Notes under the pieces: generated by a model
Database searches by the model: none
Told to the model about the DNA's origin: nothing
The model's input: only the letters and a program-made list of their open reading frames with translations
Shown: piece by piece, positions 24,021 to 35,111 of the stretch
How positions within the stretch are numbered: the first letter of the stretch is position 1
Layout of the letters: each line of letters opens with the position of its first letter
Made by a program: the position numbers and the translations under genes
NCBI GenBank assembly: GCA_020881915.1
Contig: JAJFPB010000004.1
Span: 5,394,001-5,458,000, forward strand
Reading direction: 5' to 3'
Origin: Paramyrothecium sp. XJ0827
Taxonomy: Eukaryota > Ascomycota > Sordariomycetes > Hypocreales > Stachybotryaceae
Length of the DNA: 64,000 nucleotides

Positions 24021-25162
24021 GCCAGGCAGTGTCAAGAACTTGATTATCTGTTTGTTTAGCAGCACGTATGGGATGATGGCAGCTTTAACTAGTATCGGCT
24101 TGTACAGCAACAATACAAGTCTGCAAGAGAGAACAAGGATAACCCGAAGGGACGGGTCGAACGACGTTCTATGCTGCGATGAAGAACGGGCTAGTTATTG
24201 ATGCGCTGTTTAAATATATCGATGTTGCAGGGAGGGGTTCAACCTCCTCGAGTGGCCCTGGACGGAATACTTGCACAAAGGCTGGTCTACAATAAAATAC
24301 AAGTGAAGCTGGAGGGGGTCTAGACTGGAACTCAACAGTCTAGGTCGTCAGGCCGGGGTAATTAGTCTTACCTCCTCATGGAGGATTATTGGCAGTCTAC
24401 CTGTGAGGTGGTGGCGTCTAATGGCGATCCCTGCTTCCGGGTCATACTGCATGCGGGCTGGATGAGGAAAGTTGAGGCACCGGACGGCGTGCGGGGTTGG
24501 CGCTTATTTGTGCCTTATTTGGACTCTTGGGATAAAAACAGGGATAGAGAACAGGCAGAACGAAGCAGCCATAGCCTGATGCAATGGTCGAAGGGATATA
24601 TTAATTATCCAGGAGGCGGAGTCCATGCAGCGACGCTAACAGTGGCAGGCCGCAATTGTTGAACCAGAGGGCCTGTGGTTATTCGCAGGGCACGCTAGCG
24701 TTATAACTGGTAAAAGACAAACACAAGCCTCGAATGTATTTAGTGCAGATTAAGTTAGATAAATGCTCCTCAGGGCGCCGGAAGGCAGGGGGTAATGAGA
24801 ATTTAAGTATCCTATAATCCCTGCGGTCTAATAGTAATTACTATTAACCCGAGGGTAACTGCAATGTACAGTTATTATTATACTAGAACCTTAAGTCATG
24901 TGTTTCGAGCTGCATTTCGCTAAAACGCTCCTCGGTCTTTAGGGACCGAGGAGAGACAGACAATACAATGACTTTGCGGTTCAATATGAGGCTTCCCAAT
25001 ACGATCCTCCAAGAGCATGCGTAGGCTCTCCAATCTAAAGCGGTCCTACAAGAATCGAATATACTTAACCAATTTAGTAAACTCCATATCCAGGATCGGT
25101 GGGTACCTTACAGGCGGCATAATATCGCGGCGTGCACTCCATTAGGCCGACGCTTACTAGAA
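24021..25162. other. intergenic, nothing recognised
   Basis: This 1.1-kb gap lies upstream of the transporter and downstream of the solute-binding-like gene. Short frames are present without features. Confidence 0.45.
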
Positions 25163-26071
25163 TTAGTCGCTCAGCAGAAAATTGGCAAAGGGCTTTGCAC
25201 CCTCCGTGTGGGAAGCACCCTCGAAGATGGCGATAGATCGGGACCAGCTGATGAAGCTGCCTTCGCTTGGGAACAAAACATCAAAATTGCCAGAGGGCCG
25301 CAGGCCGATGGAAGCGCTGAAGGCGATGCCCTGTTTACTGCTGGGCTGTCTAAGGACTGCTAGGGGAGAGCGCATGCCACGCACCCAGCGAGGGTTGTCG
25401 GCCATGAGACGTCCGAACCACTCGTATCCATATTGGCTCATGCTGTATCCCATGAGGAAACTGATTTCATTAGTCAGACAAGAGTTACACGAGATCAAAA
25501 ATATATGCCACAGCATCGTCATCCCTTGGGTGCGTAAGCACGATCTTGTTCCTGTATCCGGGCTTTGAGTAGTCAGGCCATTTCCTGGGGGGGTTGGCGA
25601 TCTTTTCCGTGTTCCGAACAGTCGACCATGTGTTAATAGCAAAGCCATAGTAAGCAGCACGGCTATGCTTGGCGGGCGTATAGACCTTGTCATAATCGAG
25701 CAGAGCGTAATGTAGAAGAGCCCCATCCTTTTCCCAGCGCTGGTAGTCCTGAAGTGACTGGAGGATGATCGTGTCAGCGTGAGATCTCCGGCGGCCAAGC
25801 CGCACTCGATGGCGAGACTATGGTACTTAGATCGGTTGACAGTGACAGTACCCGGGAAGCGTGTCTCAAATGCCCGTTTGAGATTGATCTGCTGGTTGAC
25901 CTCTTCGCCGCCATGAAAACAGCTTACAACACCTCCCTCGGCTAAAGCGGCTTGGTAGATCTCGTCTATGGTCCTATTCCCGTTGATACGTGGAAACTTG
26001 AATGACAAGGTGATGTCGCTGGCACAGTCAGCTGCAGCCAGAACGCCAGTGATGATCAGGGTTAGTCCCAT
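25163..26071 (-). pseudogene. secreted periplasmic-binding-protein-like (ABC Fe3+-type), one-base frameshift
   Basis: The product starts with a signal peptide (LTLIITGVLAAADCAS) and continues with type 2 solute-binding fold sequence: EIYQAALAEGGVV, then the IECGLAAGDL segment. Reading frame is lost next to 25780/25781, where one base appears to be missing. The homologous continuation (HADTIILQSLQDYQRW ... DDDAVAYIFDLV) runs in another frame. A 46-bp intron (25488-25443) then returns to the first frame at MSQYGYEWFGRLMA. Fungal secreted proteins of this kind resemble bacterial ABC iron-binding components and lack a partner permease; their role is unclear. It is either a fresh pseudogene or a sequencing error, since the rest of the gene is well kept. 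Confidence 0.7.
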
Positions 26072-26212
26072 GATGACGGCAGCCGAAGGGTAGCTTGGAA
26101 AGCAACGTGGAATTTGATGAAAAAGTGATGAGCCCGAGAAAGGATTGAGGTTCTCTAGGAACTTCGTCTTGTATTTATCACTTCAGCTTGAAGCCATGAC
26201 CATCTGCCAACA

Positions 26213-26520
26213 TAGACATATCATCAATAGTCTTGACGAGGAGGTTTAAAGCCGCACACAGTCTCCCGACCGCATGTCATCGGGCTTTGAACGGCGTCTC
26301 GAATGATAAGAGAGGTCGAAAAATGGAGCATGAAACGCAATTTGTCTGCACGTATGCATGATTGGAATCAAGACATAGCATTTGAACGCGTTTCAAAGCA
26401 GTAGTCCTTCGATACATCGCCCAATTTAAGAATGAGCATACATATCAGCTTGAGTGTTTGACTTCGGGGCCCGAGCACCCAAGATACTCCTGACCAGATA
26501 CTATCCAGTACCTAAGTATT
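26213..26520. repeat. dispersed repeat, copy B (longest)
   Basis: The right part, 26277-26520, matches copy A at 20.5 kb. The left part, 26213-26275 with CTTGACGAGGAGGT.TAAAG and CCGCACACAG, matches copy C at 28.17 kb. It lies just upstream of the solute-binding-like gene. Differences between copies are mostly transitions. Confidence 0.6.
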
Positions 26521-26900
26521 CGAAGCCGGGCATCCATATATCAGTCGCCAGGGGTAGTTCCGAGTCGCGGGGAAATGTAGCCCGTAAGCAACTTGCAGTA
26601 GCGCCAGTTCAATGTGGAGGGTGGGTCGGAAACAAAAACACTGCCATTAAATAACGTAATCCCAATACCACTTTGTAGAAGTATTGGAGCATTATATAAT
26701 AGGTGAAGTAATGCCGCTTGAGACACGATTAATAATGGGCAAAAAGAGTTAAGTGGTGTTATCCTGACAAGCATCTTGCACCTTGATTTCAAAGCCACCC
26801 GTGGAGCTTCCGGGGTTTGATTCAACATCCAACATCCAGCATTTAAAGCGTTGTGTACCGCAATACAATTTCTGCAACCGAATACCACCAAGCAATCACC
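26521..26900. other. intergenic upstream of the SDR gene
   Basis: This region holds the promoter of the SDR gene at 26901. No specific site is identified. Confidence 0.4.
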
Positions 26901-28167
26901 ATGGGTCCACGTAAGGTTCTTGTAACCGGAGCCACAGGCTTCATGTAATATCCCAATTCAAACCCACGACTCAAGTCGACCAGCTGCTTCGGTACTACTC
27001 AGACATGTAGCGGAGGCTCCGTCCTGGCCAAATTGCTCTCTTCCGTCGATCCTGAAATTCAAGGCCTCCTCATCACCGCTATAGTACGTCGCCAAGACCA
27101 GATTGCTGTCCTCGCCGAGAATGGCATCAGAGCTGAGCTTTTTGATGGCCTGGACGATACTGAACGACTGATGCGCCTCGCGTCTGATTCCGACATCGTG
27201 TTTCATTGCGCCACCGGCTTGCATACTAGCTCAGCGAAAGCTTTGGTCTTAGGTTTGGGCCACTCGATGAAGAAAAGCGGTCAGCAGGCTTACTACATCC
27301 ACGTGAGTGTCCTGACAATGCCAACGATTCACTGGTTGGAAGCCATACCACGATGAGGACTGACCCGATCGCATCGTCCACCAGACCACTGGCACATCAA
27401 ACCTAGCTTACAGCTCGCTCTCAAACCCGAAACCTACTCTCCGGGACTTCTCAGATGCCGACGATGATGTTTACGGCGAAGAAGTCCGCCGAGACGCTGA
27501 GCAACTTTATCCCCAGCGGCGGACGGATCTTGTTGTCCTTGAAGCGGCCGAGAAGACTAATGTCAAGGCCTACCTCATGATGCCCCCCACAGTGTATGGC
27601 AGAGGACTTGGATTATTCAAGACACAATCAATTCAACTCCCATTCACCATCCGCCCCACGATCAAATGCGGGTACCCGGAATATATTGATGATGGCTCGG
27701 GAACGGTGGGATATGTCCACATTGCCGATCTTGCAGTTCTCTACGAATTACTTCTTAGCAAGATTCTTGCCGGTGTTGATGTACCCCATGGGAGAAAGGG
27801 CTACTACTTCAGCAACACCGGAGCCTTCACTTGGAAGGAGGTAAATAAAAGACTTGGGGAAATCGGCTACCGCCTCGGCGTCCTGGAATCTCCTGAACCT
27901 GTATCCATTACTTTGGACGAAGCACTCGAAAGATGGGACCTTACTGAGGGTGACCGGCTTCTCCTCGAAACGAACCATGCTGGCAGGTCAGTATTTACAT
28001 CAACCGCGTGCCATAATTGCGGCTAATATAGGAGTTTCAATTGCAGATCGAAGACGACCCCGAAGAACGCATATAAATTAGGCTGGAAGCCTGAGAGGAC
28101 CGCTGCCCACTGGGAAGCAGAACTTGAGGAAGCTTGGAAAGCTGTGGCGGCTGAAGCTAGCTACTAA
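26901..28167 (+). CDS. extended SDR / NAD-dependent epimerase-dehydratase-like protein
   Basis: Four exons: 26901-26944, 27011-27302, 27385-27986, 28047-28167, giving 352 aa with no internal stop. The N-terminus KVLVTGATGFIGGSVL is the extended-SDR nucleotide-binding motif, rebuilt exactly by removing the first intron. SDSDIVFHCAT matches the strand after the adenine loop. The downstream segment MMPPTVYGRG is the usual post-catalytic motif. The C-terminus has LGWKPERTA, typical of NAD-sugar epimerases and NmrA-like reductases. I do not see a canonical YxxxK, so catalysis is uncertain. The gene is bracketed by repeat copies B and C. Substrate unknown. Confidence 0.8.
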
Positions 28168-28173
28168 AGATGA

Positions 28174-28237
28174 ACATATCAACCATAGGCTTGACGAGGA
28201 GGTCTAAAGCCGCACACAGCCTCCCAACTGCGTACCT
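28174..28237. repeat. dispersed repeat, partial copy C
   Basis: About 60 bp just after the SDR stop codon match the left part of copy B in the same orientation (CTTGACGAGGAGGT.TAAAG, CCGCACACAG, CTCCC). Similarity ends near 28237. Confidence 0.6.
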
Positions 28238-29439
28238 GGATGACGCATCTCTTCCATCCTTGATCAGAAATGAGATCGCGGCTAGTTGATTGAAGCAAAT
28301 GAACCGAATAATGCCTTCAGCTGCCCCAAAATTCGTGACGTATTTTCGTTTTGGCAGGCCTCTTCACCGGGATCAACTCGGTAATCTAAGACCCTGTCTC
28401 ATGGAAGCATTTAGGGATGGTACCATCACTAACCTCCAATGGCGTGTAGGAAAGATTGCGACTAACAAGCTACTGGGATTCCACCTCGTGAAAAGTTCCC
28501 CCAATTCTGCATTCCCGAATATTAAGGGGGCCTTCATCAACGAAAATAGCATGAATCTTGGCACAAAAAGATCGAAATAAGTGCCCGAACTTTCAGGGGC
28601 CTACAGCACGATCTTTCCTTCGAAGGCCGTTGATGCAAACACTGAGACGGAACCACGATCCACTTCTAGCCAGTAGGACTATTTGCTAAAATTTAATGCA
28701 CGCATGGGAACGTGAAGTAAAGCCAACCGGAGGCAACGGGATATGGTCAAGGACATACGTGTTGGATCTCGGCTGGAGATCAAACGAAGTCCGTCTGCCT
28801 GAGTCATGAACAAATGATAGATGACACGTGAGGCCACCCATGATTGGCTTTTGTGTAAATTCGCGCTGCTACAGGTAGGTGGGTTACAAGTTCTGCAGGA
28901 CTATATTTAGTTACTTTTAAAAGGATTACTCACTAGTACCCTAGACTTATATATATATTGAACTACCGGTAATTAATGGTAATTAATGTATAAATAATTC
29001 CAAGAGAACTAGATTTCCCTTATATAAAGTATGTTCTTGTAATGGCAGTACCTAGCCAACACCAGAGACCATCGACACCAATTCTTGGGAAGCAAGTGTC
29101 TGCGTCATGCTCCTCTCAGAGAGGTCCAATCTGCAATTAATTCGAAGTTAATCTCAACCGCGTCATCAATTTGACTTCATGAATGGTAAGAATAGAAAGA
29201 ATCGTTCGCTAGGCTTGAGCACCCGCGTTGTAGCTTTCTGCTTATGCCACATGGAGAATCTTCCTTTCTGTAGTCACCTTAAAGCTACTAATATCATCTG
29301 TCCAATAGCAGGAACTGGTTTAAGAGACGCAAAAAAGGGGTCACAAATGTAACCTCTTTAGGAAAATGAGTCCGCGCTTCTCACATTTTACACAGATACA
29401 TGTCTCGAAGCATTATCTTTTGTACTTCTACAACCTTCC
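28238..29439. other. gene-free tract
   Basis: About 1.2 kb without a recognisable gene, partly A+T-rich (28900-29030). No RNA gene or clear repeat is seen. Confidence 0.45.
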
Positions 29440-30117
29440 CTAGAACTTCCTGAAGCCCCTGTCCCCACTTGTCATTTCATTCGATACACTACTAATCTCT
29501 TCACTATTACTTTGCCACACTTCGCTTGCGTCCTCCAACCTCTGCACTCCGAACTTATGCTTACACCACTCTAATAACTTCTCCATTTCATCTCGTATCC
29601 TCTCTGCAATATTCTCTTCCTCCCCACCCCTTACTTCCTTTGCTTTCTTTTGTCTGAATATTTCTATGTCGTCGATTAACCGCATCACATCCGATGAGCC
29701 ATATATGTATTCTATCAATGACCGTGAAACGCCTTGGCCTCCGCTCAGCTCGTCGAATATGTCCTGGTCCAGCTTCTGCCCCTCAAACTTCTGCTTGGGA
29801 ATCCATCCCTCGCACGCGTCTTTCACATCGTTGAACCACGCCCGTGCGTTGTTAAAATCACCTTCCGCCCGGTGCAGGATGCCGTGCAGCAGCATCCCCT
29901 CGACCGCGGGTGGAGCCTGCAGACGTCGGACTAGGAAGTGCGCCGACGGAAGATCAGCATTGAGCAGATGAAGGATCGCCTCAAGAACAGGATGCAGTTG
30001 CAGATCTGCGATTACGGCCGTCAAGGCTGGATATGTTGAATGGTACGGTGGGCGCGTAAGCCGAAGACTGGAAAACATCATCTCTGAGAGTGTGTCCAGC
30101 GAATACGACTCGGGCAT
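29440..30117 (-). CDS. hypothetical protein, 225 aa, helical
   Basis: A single clean frame from an ATG encodes 225 aa. The sequence is rich in predicted helices with a Leu-rich first half (AVIADLQLHPVLEAILHLL), a segment typical of small fungal proteins (ARAWFNDVKDACEGWIP), then a charged Lys/Glu helix that could be a coiled coil (about 155-195). There is no signal peptide, membrane helix or catalytic motif. Several ascomycetes have similar short proteins as far as I can recall, but I cannot name the family. Codon use and length make it likely real. Confidence 0.6.
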   Translation of the reverse strand: MPESYSLDTLSEMMFSSLRLTRPPYHSTYPALTAVIADLQLHPVLEAILHLLNADLPSAHFLVRRLQAPPAVEGMLLHGILHRAEGDFNNARAWFNDVKDACEGWIPKQKFEGQKLDQDIFDELSGGQGVSRSLIEYIYGSSDVMRLIDDIEIFRQKKAKEVRGGEEENIAERIRDEMEKLLEWCKHKFGVQRLEDASEVWQSNSEEISSVSNEMTSGDRGFRKF

Positions 30118-30603
30118 TTCGACAATTCAAGGATTCCAGATTATTTTCGGTCTCTCCTATAAGATGAATTCATGTTATAAAAATGTTGAGTTGTAGACAG
30201 GTTTGACTAAAAAGGCCGTTATTAAATGGCAGAGACGCGCCAAGGAGTAGAATTCCAGGAATACAGTAAACCACAGCAGCGAATACGCCGGAGTAAGTTG
30301 AGAAGACGGTAAATGTTGAGTCTCAGCCTTTCCTCACGCATGGCTTCCTTCTGACGCCACTGACTCATTGAGTGCCTCAGGCTAGCCGCTATTTCGTTGG
30401 CGTGTGGCAGCAGCTCAAGCTTGTCTTCTGGGGCTGCTAGCGCCATATGACAATTTTTAGGCCGTTATGATACGCTGTTCATTCCCTAGGGTTACCAATT
30501 GTGTTGACGTCGACCCAGGAATACAAAGACGCTTGGTTTAACGATTGAGGCATACACTACCCAAACCAGATAGCCAGTATATCTCAACAATGAACAATCA
30601 CTC
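30118..30603. other. intergenic, one small uncertain frame
   Basis: A 74-codon minus-strand frame at 30222-30446 starts with ATG and encodes an acidic-then-basic helical peptide. It has no recognisable family and I do not call it a gene. Confidence 0.35.
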
Positions 30604-31234
30604 TTAAGGCGGGTAGTGCTCCTGGTCAGCAAGAAGTATGGGTCTCTGATCTCCACGTTGGCGTGCTATCGAACGTCGCTTGATGTCCACAAAGATGCGT
30701 CTGACGAACCATCCGATAGCAAGGCCGCTTGCCGGCTTGGGCGCGTGGATAGAGTAGGTGGTCCAGGGAGCTAACACAGTGATCTGGTAGTACTCGACGT
30801 CATAATCTCCCCAGTACAGGTAGCGTTTACGTCCTGGACTACACTGTGGGGATGCAGGTTAGGTGACATTGGATCAAACCTTCTTCCGTCAAGAATCACA
30901 GGTAGCAGCTAAGATTATTCAAACGGATAAGGGTACTTACCACAGACTGAACGATACGACCCTTGTCCACGGCTGTGAGGGTGTCAAGTATGGTGCTGGC
31001 CTCGTCAAGAGACATCTAATCCAGATGCATTTTAGAGACCCGGAGCAAGGTTGGGAGATCCCTGTGCATCTCGAGCACGAGTGGAAGACATTGTATTGCT
31101 CCCATGAGTCCGATGGAAGTAGAAATGAGACCTGGCATATTTGTCATGAGGATGGACTGGAAGAAACTCTCATCAATAAACGGATAGATGAGCAGTGGGC
31201 ATTCCGCGGCTGCTAGTAGAATGGGAACATTCAT
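30604..31234 (-). pseudogene. unrecognised gene with an in-frame TAG, 3' part
   Basis: Two minus-strand coding segments join cleanly over a 97-bp intron (30940-30844, GTAAGT...CCTAACC...ACAG): an upstream segment ending GRIVQSV and a last exon starting CSPGRKRYLYWGDYDVEYY and ending at a TAA at 30604-30606. The upstream segment is interrupted in frame by TAG at 31016-31018, between KMHLD and MSLDEAST. A Trp codon changed by G-to-A is the simple explanation. The 5' end is unclear; a possible earlier exon lies at 31258-31490. I do not recognise the family. The segment before the stop is moderately hydrophobic. Confidence 0.45.
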
Positions 31235-32247
31235 CTATTTTCATCGCATGATTAGACCTTCAGATACTTGAACATCCGAGCCATTATAGGAACGGTGCTG
31301 CCACCAATCCTCCACTCAGGCAGCCCCGCGGCACCCGATCTAGGTCTTTCGCACGAATCCTGCCGCTTCCGCTTAACACAATCCTGGATAAACTGGCAAT
31401 GACTGCCATGCCGGCTTCGGCTTTTTGCCTCAGATCGCCTGCGGGAGCGAGCTTCTGTTTCACAGTCCGAACTGGGATATATTCGACACGACGCCATCAC
31501 AAACCAGACCAACTCCTTCTGCACTCCGTACCGCAAGTGTGAAGGTAAGAAGGTAACTCAAAACACCCAACGATGCTATGAGTCGGATGCTAATTTTAGT
31601 GTCCTTTACCATTTTCCGCGTACTACATTACCTATGACTGTAACTTGAAGGGCATGTTGTCCGTTTGAAGCTCACCCTGCATCTCCAGGGACGCTAATTT
31701 TGTGTTGGAGTCAGGCCCGGTCCATAGTCTGGCAGATCTTGTTTTAACCTGGCCCTTTAGCGTAGAGAACCGCGGAATCCGGGACAGCATCAAATCATCC
31801 TAGGCTCGTTAAATATAAGGTACGAATCTCATTGCTTGAATTATCTTATGTGTGGAACTGTTGAGATCGAGAGTTTGTTGAAGAATGAGGATTACAGAAG
31901 ACTAGATCGTTAGCAGTACTAACAAAAAACAACATAGCCTACAACTTTTCCTTTTTCCCCCCCCCCGTCGATTCAAGTACCGGAAACCCGCCGAGATCGC
32001 TAGGGATGAAGCTGAGCACATTCTTCATTAGGACGAGCCCACTTATAATGAATCCATTTGTTGTCATTACAGGGCTGGGCATTTCCGATACTAGTCGCGA
32101 AAAAGAAGGTGGCAATTTCTCAGATGGATTGTAATTGCACCATTTATGGCAGCTACTTCAAATACGAGGATCTTATCATGGATTGACCGCCGCACGAAGA
32201 GAAACTCGTCTCTCGTCATCTTCACAATCTGTTTACCGGTGTGCAGG
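31235..32247. other. intergenic, unresolved
   Basis: It may include a 5' exon of the broken minus-strand gene (31258-31490, Arg/Ser-rich, five Cys). A run of ten C lies near 31958-31967. Otherwise nothing is recognised. The last part is the promoter of the deiminase gene. Confidence 0.35.
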
Positions 32248-34116
32248 ATGAGGGCCGACATCAAAAAGCTTGGATTCATTTTCTTGTGTAAGTCTATTCT
32301 TGACACTTGGTTCGAGGTCGAATAATCCTAACTTTCGAAAGGCCTGCCCGATGCGGTCTATGGCTTGACTGCAACCATTTTGGCAGACACGAATCGAGAC
32401 GGCGTGGTCGATAGCCTCGACTTTGAAGCTAAGAACAACTGGACTACTGAACATGGCGCGCTCTTCCTCGCCAATATAGTCGACACAGACCGGAGGTGCT
32501 CGTTGCAAATCACAAGGCAGACAGGAGATGCAGCCCTCGAATTGTGCCATGATGCTGCTGATGACGTCCTCCGAAACCCACGGTACCTCGCTCCGCTAAT
32601 CACCATGCCCATTAATGGCTTGAGCCCTGATGCCAAAGGATCTGTGTCTATCGCAGACGTGGCTGCTGCGGCCAAAGTCCGCATCTTTCACAGGGGGGCA
32701 GACGACCAATGGACCTTTATCAAGGCCGACCACCTTTTCACAGCCCAAGATATTGAGCAGGGTCTTCAACTTGGTATTGATGGTCGTGACATCCGCCGAC
32801 CAGGCGGGTGGAACGGGTACGCTACTGTCCGATTCACCGTGTCTGACGGACTCAATGGTACGACCGAGGACACCGTCTCTTTACGCATCGCGCCTGTCCT
32901 TACCCACCATCATGCACAGCCAGCAGACCGGGTCTTTGTAACAAGCTTCCCGTCTGGCGTGAATGGTCAGTTTGTTAAGGATCTACATGCCAACGTGGAT
33001 GCAATTGTGCCCGTCCAGGAGCTTAGGAATGCGAGCAGCGATATATGGACGCAGGACTTCTTCGAGACTGCTTACAGCAGCATTCCTGGCCCTGACGGGC
33101 CCATAGTCCTGCGTATCATGCTTCGCACTGCGTCGCTCTTCAGAACCGCTGGCCGCGCTGTGTTTTCAGAGCTGCGCGATGGGAACGTAGGCGCAGTGAA
33201 CACGGGTGACGGCGGAGCCGGGACGGATGCAACGGGTAACTTGGAGACAATCCCACCATACTCGCACAATGGTAGGCAGTTTCCAGCGGGGCGTATCATT
33301 ATGGGCAGACAAAGCAATGTTGACCCGAAAATCTTGCCGCTTCTCCAAGCGCAGGAAGTCCAAGATCCTTTGAGGTTGGATACTGACTGGCTCTTGGTGG
33401 GCCATGTGGATGAGTTCCTACAGTTTTTACCAGCTAATAATAAGAGGGGATGGATCTTGATCGCAGATGATCCTCTGAGGGGACTGGAAATACTGGAGGA
33501 GGCGGTGGCCAACGGCCATGGAAACCAGCGCGCGTTCTCGCGACCGAAGCTGTCCTCTGACGGAAGAAACTGTGTGCCTGGCTTGAGCGTCAGCCAGGTT
33601 CTTGCCTTAGACAAATTTATCGAGGCTAATAGGTTCGCCGCTGAACGCATCAGCGCCAACCTGGAAATTCTGAAACGCGAGACTGGCATCACGGACGACG
33701 AGATCCTCCGTCTGCCCGCCACCTTCTACAACAAGGATGCCGGCGGTTGTGGCACCACCAGCAAGGTGGCATCGGCCTCGGTCGATCAAATCCCACTCAA
33801 CATCATTGAAGCCGCGTCACTGCCCGGCACCATCGTCCGTCGCCAATCTGGAGGAGGCTTCGCAAGACAGCTCTTTGCATTCTACCCGGGAATCGTGAAT
33901 GGGGTGGTTCTGAACAACTCGACTGTGCTTGCGCCGAACCCATGGGGCCCTATGGTCGACGGCAAGGATATCCTACTAGTGGAGGCGGAAGCGGTATATG
34001 CTAAAATCGGGTATAATGTAATTTGGCAGGATGATTTTTTCTCGCACCACGTGTTGCTAGGAGAGATCCATTGTGGTACGAATACTTGGCGCGCTACAGA
34101 TAATATCTGGTGGTGA
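32248..34116 (+). CDS. secreted protein-arginine deiminase-like enzyme
   Basis: Two exons, 32248-32287 and 32342-34116, with a 54-bp GTAAGT...CTAAC...AAG intron, give 604 aa. Exon 1 supplies a signal peptide (KKLGFIFLCLPDAVYG). The mature part begins ATILADTNRDGVVDSLDF, a Ca-binding-like Asp-rich loop seen in fungal members. The catalytic fold holds the four deiminase landmarks: Asp in IWTQDFFE, His and Asp in VGHVDEFL, and nucleophile Cys591 in IHCGTNTWR near the C-terminus. Animal PADs use the same set (D-H-D-C) to turn peptidyl-Arg into citrulline with Ca2+. Secretion implies extracellular or host-protein substrates. It stands alone, with no partner gene. The start is set by the exon-1 ATG because the second exon has no upstream ATG in frame. 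Confidence 0.85.
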
Positions 34117-34212
34117 GTAGATATATGGTTATGTAGAACTCCTATTGAGAAATTTATTAAGATGACCCAAACTTAAGAATATTAAAAAGGGACATAGATA
34201 CGATGAATTTAA

Positions 34213-35111
34213 CAGTGAAGTAAATAGTGTGGCCGTAAATAAGACAATATCATATTCAATATCGTATTGCCTGCACGGTATAAAAATACCGTGCAGTGCA
34301 AGCAACACCGGAAACCGTGCAATACAGTGCATGGTCGTTCAAATATCGTATAAATATGATATCAAATATAGTGCAAGTACTATGTAATACGAGTAGTACG
34401 AGGATTCTCCCCATATATGAAGCATTATGAAGATCCCAATTTACAGGACTTTTTACTAACGAAGTGTAACCTGGTTGATCTGCACTCGGTTGATTGCCGA
34501 TAGTAATAACGCCACCAAATAAAGGCCTCGTCACAAACTCCTGAGTGTTTGAGTGAGTATGTAACAAGCTCGCCAGCTCTCCGAGAGCTTTCAGTTCTTC
34601 TTTTCTTCAATGCAATCAATTTGTTGGTTTCCAAGCATGCTTCTGGACGAATAAGGCCTATGCCCCTGACATGAAGCGTGTCAGCTCCTGAACTTTTCCT
34701 TACTTCCTCAACAAGTCTTATTCTACGAAATAATGGCTTCTCAGCGCTCAGGCATTAGCGCTTCCTTCACGGCTACATCATCCCAGACTACGCGAGCGAG
34801 GTCTAGGAAAACGTTTTCCCGAGCGTTCTCGCTATCTGGCAATAGTATAATCTTATATGTTGGCTGTGAATGGCTTCATCTTGTTAGGGTCCGTGAGACT
34901 ATCTTGAGCCTCAACCTTACTCAATTTGGTTAGTTTTATGCTTAGGCCATGCGGCTCTTCGCACGCCGTGCGATATGATATTACGATACGATATTGCTTA
35001 AATAGAGTGGAATACCGTATACCGTGCAGTGCACCGAATTCCTAAACAATCCAGTGCAGTGTGGCGTTGAAAAAATATCGTATACCGTATTTTGCACTAT
35101 TTACTTCACTG
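34213..35111. mobile_element. 899-bp element with perfect 17-bp terminal inverted repeats (hAT-like, non-autonomous)
   Basis: The left end CAGTGAAGTAAATAGTG (34213-34229) is the exact reverse complement of 35095-35111. The CAGTG...CACTG termini resemble hAT elements. Subterminal regions on both sides carry repeated ACCGTGCA and ATATCGTAT motifs in both orientations, as transposase-binding regions often do. No transposase frame is present. I see no convincing 8-bp target-site duplication, so the class is tentative. Confidence 0.55.
34271..34296. repeat. perfect hairpin inside the element
   Basis: Eleven-base arms (CTGCACGGTAT / ATACCGTGCAG) flank a four-A loop. It lies in the left subterminal region of the inverted-repeat element, and related half-motifs recur near 35030-35090. 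Confidence 0.7.

Noticed and set aside
34733..34933. 66-codon plus-strand frame inside the inverted-repeat element
   Set aside because: It is a Ser/Thr-rich composition without transposase motifs and is too short to explain mobility.
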